Shown: positions 16,794-25,866 of the stretch, piece after piece
How the letters are laid out: each line of letters opens with the position of its first letter
Position numbering within the stretch: the stretch's first letter is position 1
Assembly (NCBI GenBank): GCA_959019775.1
Contig: CAUEPS010000003.1
Location: forward strand, 62,001-126,000
DNA: 64,000 bases
Direction: 5' to 3'
Source of the DNA: an uncultured Collinsella sp.
GTDB taxonomy: Bacteria; Actinomycetota; Coriobacteriia; Coriobacteriales; Coriobacteriaceae
Program-made: the position numbers and the translations under genes
Notes under the pieces: model-generated
Told to the model about the DNA's origin: nothing
The model's database searches: none
Seen by the model: only the letters and a program-made list of their open reading frames with translations

Positions 16794-19442
16794 ATGGTGA
16801 AAAAGTCACCGGAAAACACTACTCCCGCAATTGTGGACAACGTTGAGGCGCTTGAGGCTAAGCTCGCTCAGATGCGAGAGGCCCAGGCGCTTTTTGCTAC
16901 GTACACGCAGGAGCAGGTCGACAAGATCTTCTACGAGGCCGCCATGGCCGCCAACAAGGCTCGTATCCCGTTGGCGAAGATGGCCATCGAGGAGACCGGC
17001 CGCGGCGTTCTTGAGGACAAGGTCATCAAGAACCACTACGCCGCAGAGTACATCTACAACGCTTACAAGAACACCAAGACCTGTGGCGTTCTGGAGCGCG
17101 ACGAGGCTTACGGCATCACCAAGATCGCCGAGCCCATCGGTATCGTGGGCGCCGTCATCCCGACGACCAACCCCACCTCCACCGCGATCTTCAAGACGCT
17201 GATCAGCCTGAAGACCCGCAACGGCATCATCATCTCCCCGCACCCGGCAGCTGCCAAGTGCACCATCGCCGCTGCCAAGCTCGTGCTTGACGCCGCCGTC
17301 AAGGCCGGCGCCCCCGAGGGCATCATCGGCTGGGTCGATGTCCCCTCCATCGAGCTGACCAACATGGTCATGCGCGACGTCGACATCATCCTCGCCACCG
17401 GTGGCCCGGGCATGGTCAAGGCCGCCTACTCCTCGGGCAAGCCCGCCCTGGGCGTTGGCGCCGGTAACACCCCGGTCATCATCGACGACACCGCCGACGT
17501 GCTGCTCGCCGTCAACTCCATCATCCACTCCAAGACCTTCGACAACGGCATGATCTGCGCTTCCGAGCAGTCCGTGACCGTCATCGACAGCATCTATGAC
17601 CAGGTCAAGGCCGAGTTCCAGAAGCGCGGCTGCTACTTCGTCAAGCAGGGTGCCGAGATGGAGGCCCTGCGTGCCGCTATGTTCAAGAACGGCGCCCTCG
17701 ATCACCGCATCCCCGGCATGGCTGCCGCCAAGATCGCCGAGCTCGCCGGCATCGAGGTTCCCGCCAAGACCAAGATCCTGATCGCCGAGGTCACCTCCAC
17801 CGACCCCGCCAAGGAGGAGTTCTCCCACGAGAAGCTCTCCCCGGTCCTGGCCATGTACCACGCCAAGGACTTCCAGGAGGCCGTCGACAAGGCCGAGCAC
17901 CTGGTGCTCGCCGGTGGCCCGGGCCACACCGCCTCTCTGTACGTGCACCCCGCCCAGGCCGAGAAGATCAGCCTGTTCGAGCACGTCATGAAGGCCTGCC
18001 GTATCGTCATCAACACCCCGTCCTCGCACGGCGGCATCGGTGACCTGTACAACTTTGGCATGAAGCCGTCTCTGACCCTGGGCTGCGGCTCCTGGGGCGG
18101 CAACTCCGTCTCCGAGAACGTTGGGGTGAAGCACTTGATCAACGTTAAGACTGTGGCCGAGCGCCGTGAGAACATGCTGTGGTTCCGCGCTCCCGAGAAG
18201 GTCTACTTCAAGAAGGGTTCCACGCCCGTCGCCCTCGACGAGCTGGGCAACGTCATGGGCAAGAAGCGCGCCTTCATCGTCACCGACCAGTTCCTCTTCA
18301 AGAATGGCAACACCCGCGCCATCGAGGCCAAGCTCGACGAGATGGGCATCGCCCACGACTGCTTCTACGACGTCGAGCCCGATCCGTCGCTGCAGTGCGC
18401 ACGTCGCGGCGCCAAGCAGATGGCTCTCTTTGAGCCGGACGTCATCATCGCCGTCGGCGGTGGCTCCGCTATGGACGCCGGCAAGATCATGTGGATGATG
18501 TACGAGCACCCCGAGTGCAAGTTTGAGGACATGGCCATGGACTTCATGGACATCCGCAAGCGTATCTTCACCTTCCCCGAGATGGGCAAGAAGGCCTACT
18601 TCGTCGCCGTCCCGACCTCCTCGGGTACCGGCTCCGAGTGCACGCCGTTCGCCATCATCACCGACAAGGAGACCGGCATCAAGTGGCCGCTCGCCGACTA
18701 CGCGCTGCTCCCCAACATGGCTATCGTCGACGCCGACAACTGCATGACCGCCCCGCGCGGCCTGACCGCTGCCTCCGGCATCGACGTCATGACCCACGCC
18801 ATCGAGTCCTACGTCTCCATCATGGCTTCCGACTACACCAAGGGCCTCTCCGAGCGCGCTGCCAAGCTCGTCTTCGAGAACCTGCCCTCCAGCTTCACGA
18901 ACGGCGCCAAGGACCCGCATGCCCGCGAGGAGATGCACAACGCCTCCTGCATGGCCGGTATGGCCTTCGCCAACGCCTTCCTGGGCCTCAACCACTCCAT
19001 GGCCCACAAGCTCGGCGCTTTCCATCACCTGCCCCACGGCCTCGCAAACGCCGTCATCCTGACCCGCGTCATGCGCTACAACGCCGCCGAGGCTCCCGTC
19101 AAGATGGGTACCTTCTCCCAGTATCCTTACCCCAACGCGCTGCACAACTACGCCGAGATGGCCAAGTACTGCGGCATCGAGGGCAAGGACGACAAGGAGG
19201 TCTTCGAGAACTTCATCACGAAGCTCGAGGAGCTCAAGGACTTCATCGGTGTCAAGAAGACCATCGCCGACTACGGTGTTGACGAGCAGTACTTCCTCGA
19301 CACCCTCGACGAGATGACCGAGCAGGCATTCAACGACCAGTGCACCGGCGCTAACCCGCGCTATCCGCTCATGAGCGAGATCAAGGAGCTCTACCTGGAC
19401 GCCTACTACGGCCGTGAGCCTCAGGATTACGCCGTCTGCTAG
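16794..19442 (+). CDS. adhE: Bifunctional acetaldehyde-CoA / alcohol dehydrogenase
   Basis: AdhE reduces acetyl-CoA to acetaldehyde and then ethanol, regenerating NAD in fermentation; it forms spirosomes. The 882-residue protein has an N-terminal aldehyde dehydrogenase half with GVGAGNTPVIID and the catalytic cysteine in NGMICASEQS (about residue 254), a linker near 450, and a C-terminal iron-dependent alcohol dehydrogenase half with IAVGGGSAMDAGK for NAD and the iron ligands in NHSMAHKLGAFHHLPHG. Start ATG with AAGGAGA upstream. Codon use is strongly biased to C/G-ending codons, suggesting very high expression. A long antisense frame exists but is a composition artefact. Confidence 0.97.
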   Translation: MVKKSPENTTPAIVDNVEALEAKLAQMREAQALFATYTQEQVDKIFYEAAMAANKARIPLAKMAIEETGRGVLEDKVIKNHYAAEYIYNAYKNTKTCGVLERDEAYGITKIAEPIGIVGAVIPTTNPTSTAIFKTLISLKTRNGIIISPHPAAAKCTIAAAKLVLDAAVKAGAPEGIIGWVDVPSIELTNMVMRDVDIILATGGPGMVKAAYSSGKPALGVGAGNTPVIIDDTADVLLAVNSIIHSKTFDNGMICASEQSVTVIDSIYDQVKAEFQKRGCYFVKQGAEMEALRAAMFKNGALDHRIPGMAAAKIAELAGIEVPAKTKILIAEVTSTDPAKEEFSHEKLSPVLAMYHAKDFQEAVDKAEHLVLAGGPGHTASLYVHPAQAEKISLFEHVMKACRIVINTPSSHGGIGDLYNFGMKPSLTLGCGSWGGNSVSENVGVKHLINVKTVAERRENMLWFRAPEKVYFKKGSTPVALDELGNVMGKKRAFIVTDQFLFKNGNTRAIEAKLDEMGIAHDCFYDVEPDPSLQCARRGAKQMALFEPDVIIAVGGGSAMDAGKIMWMMYEHPECKFEDMAMDFMDIRKRIFTFPEMGKKAYFVAVPTSSGTGSECTPFAIITDKETGIKWPLADYALLPNMAIVDADNCMTAPRGLTAASGIDVMTHAIESYVSIMASDYTKGLSERAAKLVFENLPSSFTNGAKDPHAREEMHNASCMAGMAFANAFLGLNHSMAHKLGAFHHLPHGLANAVILTRVMRYNAAEAPVKMGTFSQYPYPNALHNYAEMAKYCGIEGKDDKEVFENFITKLEELKDFIGVKKTIADYGVDEQYFLDTLDEMTEQAFNDQCTGANPRYPLMSEIKELYLDAYYGREPQDYAVC

Positions 19443-19459
19443 TTCTAGCACGGTTTTTA

Positions 19460-19498
19460 ACGGCGGGGGTGCACGGGTGTTTCACACACCCCCGCCGT
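19460..19498 (+). terminator. GC-rich stem-loop after adhE
   Basis: Perfect 12-bp stem (ACGGCGGGGGTG with its inverse) with a 15-base loop, starting 17 bases after the adhE stop. There is no T-run, so it may be a partial terminator or an mRNA-stabilising hairpin before the next gene. Confidence 0.55.
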
Positions 19499-19530
19499 CG
19501 CTTCTATCGCATCGTTGAAAGGATGCAACC

Positions 19531-20295
19531 ATGCTGCTACCCGATTCCAAGACCGAGCTCGTCCGCCGTGGCAACAAGGTCGTTTACGACCTGGGCGACA
19601 AGATCGTCAAGGTCTTTAACGAGACCAAGCCTGTCTCCGACGTGTTCAACGAGGCTTTGAATCTTGCCCGCATCAATGAGTGCGGCATCCGCAGCCCCAA
19701 GGCTCTCGAGGTTTCCCAGCTCGAGAACGCCAACGGCTGGGCGCTCGTGACCGAGAAGGTTCCGGGCACCACCCTTGCCGAGAAGATGACTGCCGAGCCC
19801 CAGCGCTTCGGTGAGTACCTCGAGATGTTCGTCGACCTCCAGATCGAGATCCACGGCTACACCTCCCCGCTGCTCAACCGTCAGCGCGATAAGTTCGCCC
19901 GCATGATCGACAGCCTTGATCAGCTCAATGCCACCACGCGCTACAACCTTCAGGAGCGTCTGGACGGCATGACCAAGGAGTTCAAGGTCTGCCACGGCGA
20001 CTTCAACCCCTCCAATGTCATCGTCGGTGACGACGGCCAGCTCTATGTGTGCGACTGGGCACACGCCACCCAGGGCTCCCCTGCTGCCGACGTTGCCACC
20101 ACCTACCTGCTCTTTGCCCTCAACAGCAAGGATCAGGCCGAGGCATACCTGGAGCTCTACTGCGACCGCGCCGACATGCCCATGCAGGTCGTGCGTCAGT
20201 GGACGAGCATCGTCGCCGCTTCCGAGCTCGCTCGTAAGCGCAACGTGAACGATGAGTTCCTGAAGAACTGGATCGACGTCGTCGATTATCAGTAA
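19531..20295 (+). CDS. APH-superfamily small-molecule phosphotransferase
   Basis: The 254-residue protein belongs to the aminoglycoside/choline kinase-like fold: a nucleotide-binding start (VVYDLGDKIVKVFNE), ALVTEKVPGTTL at the hinge, the catalytic loop VCHGDFNPSNVIV (about 152-164, with the HGDxxxxN pattern) and the metal aspartate in VCDWAHATQGSPAADVA. The substrate is unknown; it need not be an antibiotic, since many such kinases act on sugars or lipids. It follows adhE by 88 bases with a GAAAGGATG ribosome-binding site and may be cotranscribed by read-through of the adhE hairpin. Confidence 0.8.
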   Translation: MLLPDSKTELVRRGNKVVYDLGDKIVKVFNETKPVSDVFNEALNLARINECGIRSPKALEVSQLENANGWALVTEKVPGTTLAEKMTAEPQRFGEYLEMFVDLQIEIHGYTSPLLNRQRDKFARMIDSLDQLNATTRYNLQERLDGMTKEFKVCHGDFNPSNVIVGDDGQLYVCDWAHATQGSPAADVATTYLLFALNSKDQAEAYLELYCDRADMPMQVVRQWTSIVAASELARKRNVNDEFLKNWIDVVDYQ

Positions 20296-20327
20296 TATCT
20301 GAGCGATTTATTTCGCATCGGAGGCAC

Positions 20328-20370
20328 AAAGGAAACCCCGCAGCTCGCATGGGCTGTGGGGTTTCCTTTT
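20328..20370 (+). terminator. Terminator of the APH-like gene
   Basis: AAAGGAAACCCC-GCAGC pairs with GCTGT-GGGGTTTCCTTT and ends in TTTT. It faces the convergent proS terminator. Confidence 0.9.
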
Positions 20371-20394
20371 AGCGATTGAGTACGTCGACAAGAT

Positions 20395-20443
20395 AAAAGG
20401 ACGGCCCCGCATCTCCCCTATCTGGAGAAATGCGGGGCCGTCC
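20395..20443 (-). terminator. Terminator of proS
   Basis: On the minus strand a 14-bp GC-rich stem (GGACGGCCCCGCAT and its inverse), with further pairing inside the loop, is followed by TTTT. It ends the pyrH-to-proS transcript. Confidence 0.88.
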
Positions 20444-20473
20444 CGTATATCGAACTACAAGCGAAATCGCCGA

Positions 20474-22195
20474 TTAACGGCGTGCCGCCTTCACAAGCTC
20501 GGCGACCTTGGCGACGACCTCGTCGATCGCCACGTCCTCGCGCTCACCCGTGGCACGGTCCTTGAGCTCGACGGTGCCGTTCTTGAGGCCACGCTTACCC
20601 AGAACGACCTGATACGGGAAGCCCATAAGGTCGTTGTCGGCAAACTTAAAGCCGGGACGCTCGTCGCGGTCGTCGACGACGACCTCGATACCCTCGGCGC
20701 ACAGGCCATCAACGATCTGCTCGCAGACGGTAGCGCACTCCTCCTTCTTGGGGTCGAGCGGAATCACAGCAACCTCGTACGGGGCAACGGAGACCGGCCA
20801 GACGATGCCGTGCTCGTCGTTGTGCTGCTCCACGACGGCAGCGAGCGAGCGAGACACGCCAACGCCGTAGCAACCCATGATAAGCGGCTTATCCTTGCCG
20901 TCCTCGTCCATAAAGGTGGCACCCATGGCCTCGGAGTACTTGGTGCCCAGCTGGAAGACCTGGGAGACCTCAATACCGCGAGCAGCGGAAAGCGGCTTGC
21001 CGCAGTGCGGGCAGGGATCGCCGGCAACGACGGTAACCAGGTCGGCCCACTCGTCGACGGTAAAGTCACGCTCGGGGCAGGCACCGGTAAAGTGATAATC
21101 AACCTCGTTGGCACCGCAGGCCCACTGCTTGGACTCGCGCAGACTCTCGTCGCACACCAGACGGATGCCCTCGGGCAGGTTAACCGGTCCGATAAAGCCC
21201 TTGTGCAGACCGTAGGTCTGGAGCTCCTCGTCGGTCATCATGCGATAGCCCTTGCCAAAGACATGCTCGGCCTTGCAGTCGTTGAGCTCGTGGTCGCCCG
21301 GGACAATGGCCACGACTGGCTTGCCCTCGGAGTCGATCAACGCCAGCGACTTGCGAGTGCCGTTCTCGGGGAAGCCGAAGAACTTGGCAACGGCCTCGAT
21401 GGTGCCCATACCCGGAATCTCGACCTTGGTGAGCGTGCCATCGCCGGGGCCCTCGGTCACAACGACCTTGGTGCTTGCAGCCTCGTCATCGGCAGCAAAG
21501 CCGCAATCGTCGCAGTAGACGAGCGAAGCCTCGCCGGCGTCGGCCAGAGCCATGTACTCGACGGAGGTGTCGCCGCCGATTTCGCCGGAGTCGGCGACAA
21601 CGGGCAGAGCCTTGATGTAGCAGCGCTCGCAGATGTTGGCGTAGGCCTGCTTCATCTTGTCGTACTCCTCCTGCAGGCTCTCCTGCGTGGCAGAGAAGCT
21701 GTAGGCGTCCTTCATGATGAACTCACGGCCGCGCATCAGGCCAAAGCGGGGACGGAACTCATCGCGGAACTTGTCCTGAATGTGGTACAGGTTGACGGGC
21801 AGCTGCTTATAGGAGCGCAGCTCGTTGCGCACCAGGGCCGTGACGGTCTCCTCGTGCGTGGGGCCCAGCACAAACTCGCGACCATGACGGTCGTCAAAGC
21901 GCACGAGCTCCTTACCATAGGCATCGATGCGGCCGGACTCACGCCACAGCTCGGCATCGACCATAATGGGCATCATGAGCTCCTGGGCGCCGGCGGCATC
22001 CATCTCGTCGCGCACGATGTTCTCGATCTTGCGAATCGAGCGCCAAGCGAGCGGCAGATAGGAATAGAGACCGGCGGCCTCCTTGCGGATCATACCGGCA
22101 CGAAGCAGCAGACGATGGCTTGCAAGCTCGGCGTCGGCCGGATCCTCTTTAAGCGTCGGCGCATAGAGCTTAGACATATACATTGCTCGAGTCAT
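20474..22195 (-). CDS. proS: Prolyl-tRNA synthetase (bacterial type with editing domain)
   Basis: Charges tRNA-Pro. The 573-residue class II enzyme has motif 1 around AGLYSYLPLAWRSIRKIE, motif 2 in FRDEFRPRFGLMRGREFIMKDAYSF (about 138-162), a YbaK-like editing insertion between motifs 2 and 3 (about 225-400), and motif 3 near GCYGVGVSRSLAAVVEQ, then the anticodon-binding domain. The ATG at 22195 directly follows the ispG TAA, with GAGGAG inside the ispG 3' end as ribosome-binding site, so two later ATGs are less likely. Confidence 0.96.
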   Translation of the reverse strand: MTRAMYMSKLYAPTLKEDPADAELASHRLLLRAGMIRKEAAGLYSYLPLAWRSIRKIENIVRDEMDAAGAQELMMPIMVDAELWRESGRIDAYGKELVRFDDRHGREFVLGPTHEETVTALVRNELRSYKQLPVNLYHIQDKFRDEFRPRFGLMRGREFIMKDAYSFSATQESLQEEYDKMKQAYANICERCYIKALPVVADSGEIGGDTSVEYMALADAGEASLVYCDDCGFAADDEAASTKVVVTEGPGDGTLTKVEIPGMGTIEAVAKFFGFPENGTRKSLALIDSEGKPVVAIVPGDHELNDCKAEHVFGKGYRMMTDEELQTYGLHKGFIGPVNLPEGIRLVCDESLRESKQWACGANEVDYHFTGACPERDFTVDEWADLVTVVAGDPCPHCGKPLSAARGIEVSQVFQLGTKYSEAMGATFMDEDGKDKPLIMGCYGVGVSRSLAAVVEQHNDEHGIVWPVSVAPYEVAVIPLDPKKEECATVCEQIVDGLCAEGIEVVVDDRDERPGFKFADNDLMGFPYQVVLGKRGLKNGTVELKDRATGEREDVAIDEVVAKVAELVKAARR

Positions 22196-23278
22196 TTATT
22201 TCTCCTCAATAAGCTTGTCGACCTCGGCCATAAGCGCGTCGACAATTTGATCCTCAGCTACTTTACCAATGATCTGGCCATGCGAAAAGAGCAGGGCCTG
22301 ACCACGTCCGCAAGCAACGCCCAGGTCGGCATCAGAAGCCTCACCGGGGCCATTAACGGCACATCCCATGACGGCAATCGAAAGTGGCGCGGCATAGTTC
22401 TTAAGCCGCTCGGTTACTTCCTCGGCGATAGGAATCAGGTTAACCTGGCAGCGGGCGCACGTGGGGCACGAGACAATCTCGGGACCACGGCGACGCAGGC
22501 CCAGCGACTGCAAAATTCCCCAGGCAACCGGCGGCTCCTCAACCGGATCGGCCGTGAGCGAGACGCGCATGGTGTCACCGATACCCTCAGACAGCAGGAT
22601 ACCAAGGCCCACCGAGCTCTTGATGGTGCCCTGCAGCTTGGTTCCGGCCTCCGTCACGCCCAGGTGAAGCGGAACGTGGGGAATCTCGCGCGACAGGGCT
22701 CGATAGGTATCGAGCGTCGTTTGCACGCTATGGGCCTTGGCCGAAAGCACAATGTTCGTAAAGCCGCGGTCTTCAAAATGCTTAACGAAACGCTCGCTCG
22801 ACATCACGAGCTTTTCGGGCTGCGTAAGGTCGTCGCGCTCGGCGATATCCTGCTCAAGCGAACCGGCATTGACGCCGATACGAATCGCACAGCCAGCGGC
22901 ACCCGCAGCATCGATCACCGCGTCAACCTTGGCCCAATCGCCGATATTGCCGGGATTGATGCGCAGCTTGGCAGCACCGGCCTCAACGGCACCAATGGCG
23001 AGCTTATGGTTAAAGTGGATATCGGCGACAATCGGCACCGGAGACTCGGCGCAGATGGTGCGGAAACCCTCAAGCGCAGCCTCGGTGGGCACGCTCACGC
23101 GCACGATATCGCAGCCAGCCTGCGCCAAAGCACGCACTTGCGCAAGCGTTGCCTGGGCATCAGCGGTATCGGTGCAGGTCATGGATTGGACCACCACCGG
23201 CGCACCGCCACCGATCTGCACGCCGCCCACATGCACGGGGCGCGTCAGCTCGCGAGGCAAAGGATGGGATAAAGACAA
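22196..23278 (-). CDS. ispG: 4-hydroxy-3-methylbut-2-enyl diphosphate synthase
   Basis: IspG is the iron-sulfur enzyme that makes HMBPP in the MEP isoprenoid pathway. The 360-residue product has VVVQSMTCTDTADAQATLAQ near the start, LRINPGNIGD, and the 4Fe-4S ligands in SCPTCARC and MGCAVNGPGE. The start is placed at TTG 23278, which has AGGGGAG eight bases upstream; the frame is open further up into rseP but without family match. It lies between rseP and proS in an isoprenoid and envelope operon with dxr and uppS. Confidence 0.94.
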   Translation of the reverse strand: MSLSHPLPRELTRPVHVGGVQIGGGAPVVVQSMTCTDTADAQATLAQVRALAQAGCDIVRVSVPTEAALEGFRTICAESPVPIVADIHFNHKLAIGAVEAGAAKLRINPGNIGDWAKVDAVIDAAGAAGCAIRIGVNAGSLEQDIAERDDLTQPEKLVMSSERFVKHFEDRGFTNIVLSAKAHSVQTTLDTYRALSREIPHVPLHLGVTEAGTKLQGTIKSSVGLGILLSEGIGDTMRVSLTADPVEEPPVAWGILQSLGLRRRGPEIVSCPTCARCQVNLIPIAEEVTERLKNYAAPLSIAVMGCAVNGPGEASDADLGVACGRGQALLFSHGQIIGKVAEDQIVDALMAEVDKLIEEK

Positions 23279-23291
23279 TCCAAACACTCCC

Positions 23292-24653
23292 CTACAGAAT
23301 AAATCGAAGGATGTCGGAACGAAGCATATAGACAAACAGCAGCGCAAAAAGCGCGATGCCCACATAGCTCACGATCGACTGGACCTTGAGCGGAAGCTCG
23401 CGGCCAGCAATCTTTTGAATGATCTCGATGACCAGCTTGCCGCCATCGAGCGGTGGGATAGGCAGCAGGTTCATAAAGCCAAGCGAGAACGAAATGAGGG
23501 CGGCAAACGAAAGGAACGTTGCAGGGCCAGCGGCAGCAGCCTGTGAGGACATAACGCTAATACCCACGATCGATGAGGACTGATCGAGAATCTCCATCGT
23601 ATGCTGCGGCTGGAGCAGGCGCATCACACCCTCCGCTGTCTGCACGACATAGGAGAACGACAGGCGAGCCGACGTGATGGGGTCTAAACGGACCACCTGC
23701 GTAGAGGCATACACACCGAGGCGCTCGTCCTCTTTGAGCGCAACCGTGGTCGTATGCTGTTTACCGTCACGCTCGTACTCAATGGCGATATCGTCCTTAC
23801 CGGCAGCCTTGCCGATGGCATCGTATACGTCCATCCAAGTAGAGCACGATACTCCGTCGACCGAAAGGATTGCGTCGCCGCCCTCGATTCCCGCCGCTGC
23901 GGCAACCGAGCCTTCGTCAACCTGGCCGATCACATTGGTATCCACCGGCACCGTGACACCTGCGATGGAATAGATGCTCATAAGGAGCAAAAAGCCCGTC
24001 AGGATATTGACGATAATGCCCGCAAGCAGCATAAAGGCACGCTTGACAAAGCCCTGACCCAAATAGGTGTGCGAGCGCTCGCGTGCAAGGAATTCGGACT
24101 CGCCGCACGGCAGTTCCCATACATCGCCCTCGGCAGTCGCGTGCTCACGATCGAACCGACGGCCGTCAAAGGTGGTATAACCCGCCGCATCACGCGGCAG
24201 GGTCTGGTACTTGGTGGGATAGTAACTGGGCGAAGGCTTTTCCCCTTCTTCATACCAGGGAGCGATGGAGCCCCAGCCCAACAGCAAAGCACAGGCCTCG
24301 AGGACATCCTCCTCGGACAGCCCGAGCTCGACGGCAAGATCGGCCACCGTCACCCGGCCGTGGCGATAGATGGCAGCAAGCACGCGGTCGGCACACGAGA
24401 CGTCGGTCGGATCCATGCCACAAATGGCCGCATAGCCACCCAGCAGCAGCGGCGTCACGCCAAACTTGGTGCCGGTACGACGCGACGCGTGGTGGATATC
24501 AAAACGACACGGCAGGCCCAAAAAGAACTCAGTCACGCGGACACCGCAGGCACGCGCCGCCAAAAAGTGGCCGCCCTCGTGCAAAAACACGAGGACGGAA
24601 AGCATCAGCAGGCCCCAAAAGACCGATGAGAGAACGCTCAGAACAGTATCCAT
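23292..24653 (-). CDS. rseP: Site-2 intramembrane metalloprotease (RseP/RasP family) with extra domain
   Basis: M50 proteases cut transmembrane segments of regulators such as anti-sigma factors. The 453-residue protein has HEGGH in the first membrane helix (about 25-29), a PDZ domain (about 230-310, GQVDEGSVAAAAGIEGGDAIL), and the second active-site motif NLLPIPPLDGGK near the C-terminus. Unusual is an insert of roughly 110 residues (about 86-195) between the GGYAAI segment and the second helix; its RVTVADLAVELGLSEEDVLE stretch looks like a winged helix-turn-helix. The start ATG at 24653 has only a distant AAGGA; a TTG five codons up is possible. Confidence 0.9.
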   Translation of the reverse strand: MDTVLSVLSSVFWGLLMLSVLVFLHEGGHFLAARACGVRVTEFFLGLPCRFDIHHASRRTGTKFGVTPLLLGGYAAICGMDPTDVSCADRVLAAIYRHGRVTVADLAVELGLSEEDVLEACALLLGWGSIAPWYEEGEKPSPSYYPTKYQTLPRDAAGYTTFDGRRFDREHATAEGDVWELPCGESEFLARERSHTYLGQGFVKRAFMLLAGIIVNILTGFLLLMSIYSIAGVTVPVDTNVIGQVDEGSVAAAAGIEGGDAILSVDGVSCSTWMDVYDAIGKAAGKDDIAIEYERDGKQHTTTVALKEDERLGVYASTQVVRLDPITSARLSFSYVVQTAEGVMRLLQPQHTMEILDQSSSIVGISVMSSQAAAAGPATFLSFAALISFSLGFMNLLPIPPLDGGKLVIEIIQKIAGRELPLKVQSIVSYVGIALFALLFVYMLRSDILRFIL

Positions 24654-24678
24654 AAAACGAAAAAGCAATCCTTATGGG

Positions 24679-25866
24679 TTAAGAACGGGTTGCGGCGAGC
24701 ACCTGCGCGGCCTTTTCACGCGCCCACGCATCGATTTCGCGAAGCTGATCAAACGAATCGACCGTCTGCGCATCGTGAGCATCCATGCAGGATTCCACAA
24801 TGCGGTCGATATCGGTAAAACTGCAGCCATCATGCAGGAAGGCATCGACGGCGACCTCGTTGGCGGCATTGAGCACGCACGGCATGGTGCCGCCCGTCTT
24901 GCCGGCACGTTCGGCCAGCGCAAGGCAGCGAAAGGTATCCATATCGGCCGCGTCAAAGGTAAGCTGCCCCAACTCGCGGAAATCAATACGCGGAGCCGGC
25001 GTATCCCAACGCTCGGGATACGAGAAGGCAAACTGGATGGGAATGCGCATGTCGGAGGCACCGAGATGCGCCATCACAGAGCCGTCGGCAAACTCGACCA
25101 TGGAGTGAATCTTAGACTGGCGCTGCACGACCACGTTAATGAAATCGAGATCGCAGCCAAACAGATGCATGGCCTCGATACGCTCCAGACCTTTGTTCAT
25201 GAGGGTGGCGGAGTCAATCGTGATCTTGGCACCCATAGCCCACGTAGGATGCGCCAGGGCATCGGCGCGCGTCACGCGATCGAGCTCGCCACGCGTGCGG
25301 CCAAAGAACGGGCCGCCCGAGCAGGTAAGCCAAATGCAGTGAGCCTCGCGCGGATTCTCGCCCAGATAGCACTGGTAGATGGCAGAATGCTCGGAGTCGA
25401 CCGGGATAAGCTGACCCGGCTGCGCCAACGGCATAAGCAGATCGCCACCGACAACGAGCGACTCCTTGTTAGCCAGGGCAAGACGCTTGTTCGAGGTCAG
25501 GGCAGCATGGCTCGCCTCGAGACCGGCAGCGCCCACGATGGCCACGAGCACGCAATCGACATCATCGCGGCGTGCAAGCTCGCACACGGCCTGCGCGCCA
25601 ACGCCGAGCTCCGTGCCCTCGGGCAGTTCCTGCAGGACGGCGTCGGCGCCATGGGAGACGTCCGCCACGGCAACCGCCGGAACCGAGAACTCACGGGCAG
25701 CGGCAACGAGCTCGGAGGTGCTGGAGTTTACGGACAGTGCCGTCACCTGCAGGCGATCGGCATGCTGGCGGCACACGTCAAGCGCCTGAGTGCCGATAGA
25801 ACCCGTACAGCCCAGAACGGCAACACGAAGACGCCCGTCGGGACCGTAGGTGGTCTGATAAGCCAT
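24679..25866 (-). CDS. dxr: 1-deoxy-D-xylulose 5-phosphate reductoisomerase
   Basis: Makes MEP from DXP, the first committed MEP-pathway step. The 395-residue protein has the NADPH motif VAVLGCTGSIGTQALD (about 13-28), the catalytic acid in IPVDSEHSAIYQCY, the flexible loop TCSGGPFFGRTRGEL, and MGAKITIDSATLMNKGLE. The ATG at 25866 overlaps the cdsA stop as TAATG. An upstream extension of 63 codons is out-of-frame cdsA and was dropped. Together with ispG and uppS it links isoprenoid supply to undecaprenyl carrier synthesis. Confidence 0.96.
   Translation of the reverse strand: MAYQTTYGPDGRLRVAVLGCTGSIGTQALDVCRQHADRLQVTALSVNSSTSELVAAAREFSVPAVAVADVSHGADAVLQELPEGTELGVGAQAVCELARRDDVDCVLVAIVGAAGLEASHAALTSNKRLALANKESLVVGGDLLMPLAQPGQLIPVDSEHSAIYQCYLGENPREAHCIWLTCSGGPFFGRTRGELDRVTRADALAHPTWAMGAKITIDSATLMNKGLERIEAMHLFGCDLDFINVVVQRQSKIHSMVEFADGSVMAHLGASDMRIPIQFAFSYPERWDTPAPRIDFRELGQLTFDAADMDTFRCLALAERAGKTGGTMPCVLNAANEVAVDAFLHDGCSFTDIDRIVESCMDAHDAQTVDSFDQLREIDAWAREKAAQVLAATRS

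Noticed and set aside
16806..19451. 881-codon open frame antisense to adhE
   Set aside because: Leu/Gly/Val/Asp-rich shadow produced by the strong C/G third-position bias of adhE; no domain, no ribosome-binding logic.
20810..23272. 820-codon plus-strand frame opposite proS and ispG
   Set aside because: Antisense composition artefact covering two conserved genes.
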